DNA from: Nemesobacter sp965204665
Lineage (GTDB): Bacteria; Desulfobacterota_D; UBA1144; Nemesobacterales; Nemesobacteraceae
DNA length: 64,000 nucleotides
Assembly: GCA_965204665.1 (NCBI GenBank)
Contig: OZ242002.1
Span: 1,302,001-1,366,000, forward strand
Direction: 5' to 3'
This document shows, piece after piece, positions 26,359-33,811 of the stretch. The position numbers and the translations under genes were made by a program. Each line of letters opens with the position of its first letter. Position 1 is the stretch's first letter. The notes below the pieces were generated by a model, which was not told the origin of the DNA, searched no databases, and saw only the letters and a list, made by a program, of their open reading frames with translations.

Positions 26359-27678
26359 TCATTCACCGCGTTCCATTCGAGTACTCCAGCTGTCTCTCAT
26401 ACCCCTGTGGTCTGCCCGACTGTTCCTGCTCTGATACGACTGATTCACCATCTCCTTGTGCATCCGCGGTGAAAACCTGCGGTCGACACGGCGCGCGAGC
26501 ATCTCGAGTTCACGCACCATATCATTCCCCCGGTCAAGACCCCTCGCGTAACGACGGAAATAATGCAGCTCCCGCTGAACATATTCCTTCGCCTCGGAAT
26601 ATGCTCCGTCCCGATTCATCCGAGACGCAGTGAGAACGACATCCGCGCTCCACATCCTCGCCACTACTTCGGCAGTCTTCATGTCGCGCGGCTGATAGTT
26701 GTTGACCCTGCTGTCGGCGGCAACCAGACCGACCGTCTTCGGACCGGCCTCAAGAATGCGTCGATCCCCGACGGAACTCGCTCTTGTCGACAGTTCAAAC
26801 TCCAACACGTCTTTGGCCTTTCCGCCCGGACAGGTTACTTTGAAGACGGCGACCCGCTCTATGCCGTTCTGAATCGGCCCGAGCCGGACGAGAACGGAGT
26901 CGTCGCGAAGAACGGAGTTCTCTCTGCCCAGCGCATCGACCCGTACACCCGCAGGAAATGTCAGAGTCACCTCCGCATCCTCGACCACCGTGTTGTAGAT
27001 GTCTCCGAGTTCACCCAGAAGAACGGTTGAAATTTCACCGGCGTGCTCCACATCGTGCAGACGCCCTCCTCCGTTCTCGGCCATGCCCCTCAACAGATGC
27101 TCGTCGTATCCGGCACCTATACCGAGAGCGGAAGTGAATACTCCCCGCTTTCTGAATTCACCGGCATGCTCTCTGAGTTCCGCAGGGTCCGTTATACCTG
27201 CATTGGCGTGGCCGTCGCTCAGTATGATCACGCGCGGCGTCATGCGGGCATCCTCTTCCGCCACCCGAGCCGTGCACTCGACCCCGGCAAACCACCCCTC
27301 GGACAGTGCGGTCGAACCTCGGGTTCGCAGCCGTAAAATCTCTTCGCGTATCCGGTCCGCATTTTCCCCGCTCGCCTGCACCGCGTCGAGATGTATCCGA
27401 ACATCGGATGCGAAAGAGACCAGGGTGATCCGGTCCCTGTCCGTCAGATGCCCGGTCAGACCGACCGCCGCTTCCTTGGCCGCTTCAAGCTTTCCACCGC
27501 CCATCGACCCGCTCGCATCCATCACAAGAGCTATGTTGACGGGCATCTCCTCTCCGGAAACGCCGTCTTCCCCGCTCCGCGCCTCGAGTCTCGCAACGAG
27601 ATAACGCACGGAATCTCCACCCTGCCAGTAGAATTGCCGGTCGAAGCCGGCTTCCGCAGTAAAATTCACATCAGTCAT
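26359..27678 (-). CDS. von Willebrand factor A domain protein
   Basis: About 439 residues; ATG 27678, 6 bases after AGGAGGTGG, preferred over the GTG at 27687. Residues ~50-220 form a vWA domain with a complete MIDAS: IALVMDASGSMGGGK (DxSxS), the downstream threonine region and VIILSDGHANAGI. The C-terminal ~200 residues are beta-rich and then helical (RDMKTAEVVARMWSADVV). No signal peptide or membrane anchor, so probably cytoplasmic, unlike the surface-exposed bacterial vWA proteins. It overlaps the preceding MerR gene by 8 bases, so the pair is translationally coupled. Role unknown. Confidence 0.85.
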   Translation of the reverse strand: MTDVNFTAEAGFDRQFYWQGGDSVRYLVARLEARSGEDGVSGEEMPVNIALVMDASGSMGGGKLEAAKEAAVGLTGHLTDRDRITLVSFASDVRIHLDAVQASGENADRIREEILRLRTRGSTALSEGWFAGVECTARVAEEDARMTPRVIILSDGHANAGITDPAELREHAGEFRKRGVFTSALGIGAGYDEHLLRGMAENGGGRLHDVEHAGEISTVLLGELGDIYNTVVEDAEVTLTFPAGVRVDALGRENSVLRDDSVLVRLGPIQNGIERVAVFKVTCPGGKAKDVLEFELSTRASSVGDRRILEAGPKTVGLVAADSRVNNYQPRDMKTAEVVARMWSADVVLTASRMNRDGAYSEAKEYVQRELHYFRRYARGLDRGNDMVRELEMLARRVDRRFSPRMHKEMVNQSYQSRNSRADHRGMRDSWSTRMERGE

Positions 27679-28363
27679 TCTTTCCACCTCCTGTTAGAAT
27701 GGCGCGGAACTGGTCCGCAAGTTGTTCAAAAAGAATCCGCTCCCGAGGCTCGAGTTCCCCTCGAACAGAGATCTCGAAGGCGGATGTTACGGATATTCTC
27801 GTCCAGACTTCACCCCGCGAGTGCCGGGGCGCAGAGTCTCCCAGTATCTTCTCCAACTGAAAAATCAACCATTCAATGCTCGTCAATTCGTTCCCGCCCG
27901 GTTCGGACCGCCCGGTTCTGCGGAACTTTATCGACCTCCGGTTCAGACCCCGTTCCGAAAACGGTGCTTCCGATACATCTCCGTACGGCTCCCGCCGGGT
28001 GGTGGAATCCGTTGCGGACCGGGTCGACCCGGTAGAAGTGCCTCCCGCCCGAATCCTGCTCAGATAATCGCGGGCAGACCCGGGCGGCGCTGAAGTCAGA
28101 CCGATTCCGGTCGCCCACTCCCTGATCTGTTCTTCGGTCGCCCTGATGAACAACTGCCCGATTTCGGACAACGACAACCCCCGATGTTTTTTGAGCGCCC
28201 TGACCGCCGCCGCGCGGTCCGCGTTGCTGCTCGGATAGCGCGCTCCCCGGCCGGGCCTGAAGGGCGGAGCCAGCAGTCCCTCGCTGATCCACGAACGCAG
28301 AGTACGGACCTCGACGCCGGTACGTCTGCTGAGCTCTTCGATTGTGAGTCGATCATCATTCAT
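27671..28363 (-). CDS. MerR-family transcriptional regulator
   Basis: 230 residues. Residues 5-75 form a winged helix of the MerR type: LTIEELSRRTGVEVRTLRSW, then GLLAPPFRPGRGARYPSS and LKKHRGLSLSEIGQLF. No effector-binding cysteines. The middle is Gly/Arg/Ser-rich and looks disordered; the C-terminal 60 residues (SVRGELEPRERILFEQLADQ) may be a small domain shared with vWA-linked regulators. Coupled to the vWA gene, which it likely regulates or assists. GC-rich codons suggest acquisition. Confidence 0.8.
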   Translation of the reverse strand: MNDDRLTIEELSRRTGVEVRTLRSWISEGLLAPPFRPGRGARYPSSNADRAAAVRALKKHRGLSLSEIGQLFIRATEEQIREWATGIGLTSAPPGSARDYLSRIRAGGTSTGSTRSATDSTTRREPYGDVSEAPFSERGLNRRSIKFRRTGRSEPGGNELTSIEWLIFQLEKILGDSAPRHSRGEVWTRISVTSAFEISVRGELEPRERILFEQLADQFRAILTGGGKND

Positions 28364-28863
28364 GGTAATAACAGTATAACGCCGGAATCCGACATGTCAA
28401 GATGTTATTTTGTTTGAGGCAACCAGGCTTTCTAAAAAATGTAGAGATATCAAGAAGTTTGGGAAAGGGTAAATTTTTTTACCTCAAGATTCCCACCGAG
28501 AAACTCCGTCCTTAAAACCTGCAAAATCAGCTGGTTCTGGCCAAACACCGCAAATTCAGACTTCCTGACCCGAGATTTAAATGAACCGTTTTTATGGGAG
28601 CGGCAAAACTACCCTGGGAGTTCATATACAAGCCGAAGATTGGTCCTCGGATAGATCATGCGGATTTGGTTGATTCCAGTAAATTGGAAGAAACAATTGC
28701 TGTTGTTAGTCAACCGTAGAATTAGGCGTCAAATTAAGCGTTGTGAAAGGACCACGAAATTGATTCATACCATCATTTTGTGAATGGGCGTTGTATAATG
28801 GGCGAACCCAAACCTGAATCGTAAGCGTTCGGGAGTTATTGTCAAATCTGGTGTTTGCGTGAT
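28364..28863. other. Intergenic stretch beside IS256 element
   Basis: About 500 bases between the MerR gene and the IS. A short frame from about 28596 (MGAAKLPWEFIYKPKIGPRI) ends after ~40 codons and an upstream frame has LVLAKHRKFRLPDPRFK; they could be debris of a disrupted gene but I cannot name a family. No RNA gene seen. Confidence 0.3.
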
Positions 28864-30254
28864 CAAGCGGCGCTCCAGTTATTTGAATTCTCCTCTTCGT
28901 TTTCCTGATTTATATCCTCAATTCCATCTTTGGATTTCACACCTGTTATCACTTTTCCTACGAAGTCGAATCCGTTGAGCCTTCGCCAGTTGTTCTCCGC
29001 ACACATCCCCAACTTGAAGATCATGTGCAGCATTCCCTCGGAATTCAGACACCCTTCAGCTCTCCTGGTTCTGTGCCGTATGGTTCCGAAGGAGGACTCT
29101 ATCGGATTCGTCGTCCTTATGCTTCTCCAGTGCCGAGCTGGAAAATCGTAAAAGGCCGGAAGTTGCTCACGGTCCCTCTCCAAACATCCGGCAGCCTTCG
29201 GATATTTGTCCCCGTACATCCTTATGAACAGATCAAAAGCCTTCCGCGCTTCCTCCTTCGTCTCAGCCTGCCGGATGTCATGCAGGCACCTCTTCGCTTT
29301 TCTCCGGGAAGTCTTCGGAAGACAGTTCAGCACATTCGCCGTCTTATGTACCCGGCAACGCTGCTCCCGCGTCTCCCCGTAAACTTCAGGAAGCGCAGAC
29401 CAAAACCCTGGAGCTCCGTCACCGATTGCAAGCTTCGGCTCTTCCATCCCGCGAGCCTTCAGGTCCGACAACACTTCGCGCCGACTCTGCTTTGATTCCC
29501 CGACTCCGTTTTCAATGGAAAGGAAGTGCTTCTTCCCGCTCTGATCCACCCCTATCACCACCAGCGTGCACAACCCGGGATCATCTCCCCGCACCTTGCT
29601 GTGTATACCGTCCACCCGGATGTAAGCCCGGTCGTGGCCGCTGAGGTCTCTCCTGCGCCGTTTATCGTATTCCTCAGCCCACTTGCGCTTGAGCCTGGAT
29701 ACCGTAGCCGCGGAAAAACCCCGAGCCTCGGGGCCTATAAGGGCTTCCAATGCGGACTTTATGTTCCCCGTGGACAATCCCTGCAGGTAAAGCCAAGACA
29801 GAGACGATTCAAGTTTCGCAGCCTTGCGTACGTACGGAGGCACAATAGCCGAACGGAACACGGCAGGCTGACCGTCTCTTGATCTCACTTCGGGTATGCG
29901 TACCGATACAGGACCTATACCCGTCTGCACATCCCGTTCCGGGTGGTATCCGTTACGAATCACCGCGGCCCTGCCGTCTTCGAGTTGTCTGTCGTTCCGG
30001 GACTGCAGGTATGCTTCCGACTCCATTTCGATTGCGGAAACCAAGAGAAGCCGAGCTGACTTCCTCAACAGATCACTGAGGTCATCGCAACACTGTTCAG
30101 GACTGCCGAATCCGGAGTCCGGTCGTCTCTGAGTGCGGGACCCGTCAATTACTGTTTGAGAGTTCTTCCCGAAGAACTTTGTAAAAATGTTTTCCAATGA
30201 ATCAAAAAGCTCTTTTTGACCTTCACGGTCAAAAACTTTATATTTTCTGCCCAT
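28863..30254 (-). CDS. IS256-family (mutator type) transposase
   Basis: 463 residues, full length. Catalytic DDE residues are in AYIRVDGIHSK, LAIGDGAPGFW and TTNPIESSFGTIRHRT; FLSIENGVGESKQS matches the family block for the central region. The N-terminal ~60 residues carry the DNA-binding region. AGGAGG lies 10 bases before the ATG at 30254, but it falls in the loop-side of a 12-base inverted repeat (30256-30267/30303-30314). The gene looks active. A C-terminal fragment of a close relative sits at 2505-2636. Confidence 0.93.
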   Translation of the reverse strand: MGRKYKVFDREGQKELFDSLENIFTKFFGKNSQTVIDGSRTQRRPDSGFGSPEQCCDDLSDLLRKSARLLLVSAIEMESEAYLQSRNDRQLEDGRAAVIRNGYHPERDVQTGIGPVSVRIPEVRSRDGQPAVFRSAIVPPYVRKAAKLESSLSWLYLQGLSTGNIKSALEALIGPEARGFSAATVSRLKRKWAEEYDKRRRRDLSGHDRAYIRVDGIHSKVRGDDPGLCTLVVIGVDQSGKKHFLSIENGVGESKQSRREVLSDLKARGMEEPKLAIGDGAPGFWSALPEVYGETREQRCRVHKTANVLNCLPKTSRRKAKRCLHDIRQAETKEEARKAFDLFIRMYGDKYPKAAGCLERDREQLPAFYDFPARHWRSIRTTNPIESSFGTIRHRTRRAEGCLNSEGMLHMIFKLGMCAENNWRRLNGFDFVGKVITGVKSKDGIEDINQENEEENSNNWSAA

Positions 30255-30315
30255 AGCGGCGTATCCTCCTGTAATTGGAATTTTGGTGAATTCAAATTAA
30301 CCGGATACGCCGCTT
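28864..30315 (-). mobile_element. Intact IS256-family insertion sequence
   Basis: The element is bounded by imperfect inverted repeats: 28864-28892 (AAGCGGCGCTCCAGTTATTT and on to GAATTC) and 30288-30315, whose reverse complement reads AAGCGGCGTATCCGGTTAAT and on to GAATTC. The left repeat overlaps the last codons and stop of the transposase gene. No clear target duplication is visible. Confidence 0.75.
30256..30314 (-). repeat. Inverted repeat over the transposase ribosome binding site
   Basis: AGCGGCGTATCC (30256-30267) and GGATACGCCGCT (30303-30314) are perfect 12-base arms. In mRNA entering from outside the element the fold would partly cover AGGAGG, as in other IS elements that block read-through translation. 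Confidence 0.5.
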
Positions 30316-30354
30316 TTTTTCAAAACCTGCTGAACACCAGATTAGAGCATAACT

Positions 30355-30405
30355 CAGCGTTCGGTCAAGGCGTGGTGAATGAACATTTTCAGCGGTTGAG
30401 GATCT
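30355..30405 (-). repeat. Tail fragment of a DUF4338-type element
   Basis: The plus strand reads GTTCGGTCAAGGCGTGGTGA and continues to TTTTCAGCGGTTGAG, matching, in opposite orientation, the bases just after the DUF4338 remnant at 33130-33180 with about 6 differences in 45. No coding capacity remains. Confidence 0.6.
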
Positions 30406-30467
30406 GCACCTCTTTGAAAGATTGCAAAGCGGAGTTCTATAGCTTTTCCGCAAACACTTTCACTGCA

Positions 30468-30502
30468 AAAATCCGGGCCTCAATTTCCTGAGACCCGGAT
30501 TC
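30468..30502 (-). terminator. Rho-independent terminator of RTX lipoprotein gene 2
   Basis: Minus strand ATCCGGGTCTCAGG, short loop, CCCGGATTTTTGC: a hairpin with a T run about 70 bases after the stop. Confidence 0.75.
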
Positions 30503-30570
30503 TTCGAACGAAACTTACTGAATATAGGTTGTTCCTTTCGGGGAAACAACTTCACCGGAACCGATTGAAC

Positions 30571-31869
30571 TCAGTCTGTAAATTTATACAGGGTCGGTGT
30601 CTCACGGATTGCTTTTGCTGTGGCGTCATCCTGCACATCAACTACATTGTCTGATCCTATGGTGATCGTGCGACCCGACCCTGTCAACGTAGACCCTTTC
30701 GGAAAACCTCTGAACTCAATTATATCTTTCTGCGATGCGTTGAAGTCCGTAATAGTATCCTTGGAGCTTCTGGTCACGTGTCTGATTAGAAAGGTGTCGG
30801 CACCGGCACCACCTGTAAGATTATCAGCACCGTACTGTCCATCGAGCAGATCATTTCCGGCTTTTCCGTCAATCGTATCATTTCCATTTACCCCGATGAG
30901 ATGATTTCCCAGGGCATCTCCGCTGATGGTATCGTTGCCGTGTCCAGCATAAATGTTCTCGATACCTTCAAATGTAATCACTCCCCAACCATGAGCAGTG
31001 CCGTCAAAAGACCCCGTGGAAAGATCAATGGTTATAGCTGTCCCCACATTTCCGAAAATGGGCAACAAAAATTGCTTCATTCTCGGCACTACACTACCTA
31101 CACCGACAATTCCACCTAGGACCAGAAAATCACCATTACTATTATTACTAACAGCAGTCCCTGTCGGGGCGCCGCCGTTAAAGCTGTCATTGCCTGGTTC
31201 ATTGATGTAAAAAATATCCATCCCGGCTCCGCCGTTGAGCGTATCATTGCCTTCGTCGCCATAGAGTGCGTCGTTTCCCGCATCGCCGTTGATCGTATCA
31301 TCGCCGCCTGCTCCCCGGATGTAATCAGTTCCGTCTCCGCCGTAGATGGTGTTGGCGCCGGCGGTGGCCCAGATTGTATCATCTCCGTCTCCACCGTAGA
31401 TGATGTCGTCGGTAGTTCCCGAGAGGTTGCCGTCAAGATGAGCATCAATGTGGTCATCTCCGTCTTCACCATATATCGTATCCGTGCCGTCACCGCCGCC
31501 TATCTTGTCGTTTCCGGCACCGGCGTAAACAGTATCATCGCCGTCTCCGGCATTAATCGTGTTTTTGTACTGATTTCCGCATATGACATCGTCGTCATCA
31601 GTCCCCGTGATATCATTGGAGATACCGGGCAGCGCATTTATACCGTTGCTCACGTCGCATCTGGGGTCACCGAAGGACTTTCCCTGACCCCCTTGCTGGC
31701 CCGGGTTTCCTTGATCTCCTTTTGCCCCATCTTTTCCTGGTGTTCCCGGATCTCCTTTCGGACCTTGAGGACCTGCCGGTCCAGCCGGACCCGTATCACC
31801 TTCACAGGCAGCAAAGAAAACCGCTCCGCTGAACAGAAACAATAAAACTAAGAAATTACGTAACTTCAT
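30571..31869 (-). CDS. Collagen-like/RTX-repeat surface lipoprotein 2
   Basis: 432 residues from the ATG at 31869 behind GAAGGAGGTTG. The lipoprotein signal is nearly identical to that of copy 1 (MKLRNFLVLLFLFSGAVFF, lipobox FAAC). Residues ~24-66 are collagen triplets (GPAGPAGPQGPKGDPGTPGK), followed by FGDPRCDVSNGINALPGIS shared with copy 1, then RTX-type repeats (GAGNDKIGGGDGTDTIYG) interrupted by less regular stretches, and an end resembling serralysin (TITDFNASQKDIIEFRGFP). Predicted lipid-anchored and calcium-binding; function unknown. The gene is bracketed by an IS256 element on one side and an IS66/DUF4338 ruin on the other. Confidence 0.88.
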   Translation of the reverse strand: MKLRNFLVLLFLFSGAVFFAACEGDTGPAGPAGPQGPKGDPGTPGKDGAKGDQGNPGQQGGQGKSFGDPRCDVSNGINALPGISNDITGTDDDDVICGNQYKNTINAGDGDDTVYAGAGNDKIGGGDGTDTIYGEDGDDHIDAHLDGNLSGTTDDIIYGGDGDDTIWATAGANTIYGGDGTDYIRGAGGDDTINGDAGNDALYGDEGNDTLNGGAGMDIFYINEPGNDSFNGGAPTGTAVSNNSNGDFLVLGGIVGVGSVVPRMKQFLLPIFGNVGTAITIDLSTGSFDGTAHGWGVITFEGIENIYAGHGNDTISGDALGNHLIGVNGNDTIDGKAGNDLLDGQYGADNLTGGAGADTFLIRHVTRSSKDTITDFNASQKDIIEFRGFPKGSTLTGSGRTITIGSDNVVDVQDDATAKAIRETPTLYKFTD

Positions 31870-31911
31870 AACACAACCTCCTTCGACAATGTAGAATCTT
31901 TCATAACTTTG

Positions 31912-31938
31912 ATTCTACCCCCCCCCTTACTAAGTCAA
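31912..31938 (-). promoter_or_regulatory. Promoter with a poly-G spacer (candidate phase-variable switch), RTX gene 2
   Basis: Minus strand: TTGACT (31933-31938), spacer TAGTAA plus nine G (31918-31926), TAGAAT (31912-31917). Same hexamers, tract length and 15-base spacing as RTX gene 1, within otherwise divergent DNA. Confidence 0.7.
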
Positions 31939-32039
31939 GGGATACAAGGGCAGGATCAATCAGACCCGTCATAGGCGAGGTTGCGGCTGTTCAAGCGTAC
32001 GGGAGTTTTCGGGTTCATGTACTGTAAGAGTGTTACTTC

Positions 32040-32842
32040 GACAAACGCACCGGCCGCCGGGTTGGACAACGGCTCGGAGACCAGGGTTTGGATTTTTCAC
32101 CGGGAACCCTGATGGAGAGTATGAAGCGGATGCTGCTCCTGTTCAAGCCGATCTATGACGCGATTCTCGCCCGTTCCAGCGCATATAAATGAAGATGGCC
32201 GGAGAGTCTGCCGGCAAAGTGATACTGTGCTTCTGCCGGGCGCATGTAGGAAGATATTTCATAGATTGCGCGGCGAGTCATCCGCATCTTGAACCGTGGC
32301 GTGAAAAATATCCTGATCTCATCGGAGGTATTTATCGACTGTACAGAGAGAGGCTCAAGTACTATGTTGCGGGGTGCAGGTCCTCGGACTTTGAACGGGT
32401 GCAGAGCAAACTGGAAGATGCGGTCGGCGGTCTGTTCACCGAAGCCGAGAGTGAGTTGGAAGGACCGGCAGAAGATGAAGTCGCCGCGCCCGCTGATTCA
32501 GCATCACGAGGGGGCTGAGCATGTTCATTGATCAACCTCGGGTGCCTATGGACAACAACACGGCGGAGAGGTCTCTGCGCAGGGCTGTCATAGGACGCAA
32601 CTGAGCTTCGGTTCAGACAGCATGGAAGGAGCTGAAATAACTGCAGTGATCCGCTCGGTGCTGGAACGGTCAGGGATAACGGTATTGATGTGCTTCGATG
32701 GTTGGAGGCATGGTTGACCGCATGTGCGGAAAACGGTCGGAAACCTCCGGATGGTCCGGTACCATGGTTGTCGTGGTTGAGGAACAGGGAGCACCTTCAT
32801 CGGATGGACATCCCGAAAGCGGGAGCGGAATCTTCCGCTTGT
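32040..32842 (+). pseudogene. IS66-family transposase remnant
   Basis: The plus strand holds shuffled frames of an IS66 TnpC-type protein: LSPGT-like GFSPGTLMESMKRMLLLFKP, then CFCRAHVGRYFIDCA with GIYRLYRERLKYY, then MFIDQPRVPMDNNTAERSLR, and WLEAWLTACAENGRKPPD with PWLSWL. The catalytic-region order is right, but stops and frameshifts (near 32190, 32515 and 32605) break it and parts are missing. It directly abuts a DUF4338 remnant. Confidence 0.8.
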
Positions 32843-33180
32843 CATGGACAACCCGAGATTTCTTGTTCTTCCATGGATACAAATACCCGACCTCGGGTCT
32901 CATATCCTCTCCGCTCGTCTGTCGGCGTCTGCCTGACGAGCGGAGTCGACGATACAACATAGCCGGTGCTGATGGAAACGTTTGTCGAGATTCCGACATA
33001 AAAGGGCACGGTCTACCGTGCCTCGGGGTGGATACATGCAGGAACCACCAAAGGACGCGGACGTTACGACCGGTACAGGAAATCCGAAAAGGACATCCGG
33101 CTGAAACCGCTTCGCAGGAACTGGAGACAAGTTCTCGACCGCTGAAAACGCTCATTCAACACGCCTTGACCGAATGGTTA
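32843..33180 (+). pseudogene. DUF4338 (DruA-like) gene remnant with conserved tail
   Basis: Frames on the plus strand read NPRFLVLPWIQIPDLGSHIL, then LMETFVEIPT, an in-frame stop, KGTVYRASGWIHAGTTKGRG, RYDRYRKSEKDIRLKPLRRN and a stop at about 33146. These are consecutive blocks of the DUF4338 fold (found in the Druantia protein DruA and in transposon-linked proteins). After the stop comes the tail ACGCCTTGACCGAA found also beside the 9.6 and 30.4 kb relics. Inactive here. Confidence 0.7.
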
Positions 33181-33363
33181 CGAGAGGGGAGGGGGAAATC
33201 AGATTCTGTAAAAACATCTCGGCTCTGATGTCTACGCTGAACAATGCGAAACCTCAGAATATCTTCACAGTCTCAACTGTCTCTGACTCTACTGCAGACC
33301 TAACTCTCCGTAGGTAGTAGAATGATAATTTGATGCAGTCACGTTATAAAGATTTTTGACGGT

Positions 33364-33792
33364 TTACTGGATGGTTCTTTTGCCGGGCTCGTAGCCGCGG
33401 ACCGGAACAGGAGAAGCGTGGTGAAAGACCAGAAGCCATCTGCCGTCTTTCTTCTCGAATATGTTGGTCGACTGAGATAGGTTGAACATTACAGGGTCTC
33501 TTTTTATGTACACCATCTCCTGAAGGCAGGTGACCCAGGCTATATCTTCATTTACGTCAACGGTCACGTTGGAAATGCTGATGTCCACTTGGTCCTGAGG
33601 ATCGAACACGCTTTCCCAACTCTGCCTGATCGCTTCCCAATTACGAAGAGCCGTCCATCCGGGATGCACGCATCCTGACCTTGAGTCCTGAATCCAGACT
33701 TCCGCCATGAGTTCAAGGTTTCTTGTTCCCAGAGCTTCATAAAACAGGCTGTTTATTCTCAGTATTTCCTTGTTGTCCGCTTTTTCAGTCAT
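33364..33792 (-). CDS. SnoaL-like (NTF2 fold) domain protein
   Basis: 142 residues. The pattern FYEALGTRNLELMAEVWIQD near the N terminus, WEAIRQSWESVF in the middle and GRWLLVFHHASPV at the end marks the SnoaL_3/DUF4440 branch of the NTF2-like superfamily. Members range from enzymes to ligand carriers and have no fixed function. It lies 19 bases after rseP on the same strand and is probably the last gene of the uppS-dxr-rseP transcript. No signal peptide. Confidence 0.8.
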   Translation of the reverse strand: MTEKADNKEILRINSLFYEALGTRNLELMAEVWIQDSRSGCVHPGWTALRNWEAIRQSWESVFDPQDQVDISISNVTVDVNEDIAWVTCLQEMVYIKRDPVMFNLSQSTNIFEKKDGRWLLVFHHASPVPVRGYEPGKRTIQ

Positions 33793-33811
33793 TTGCTCTC
33801 CCCGACTGGTT

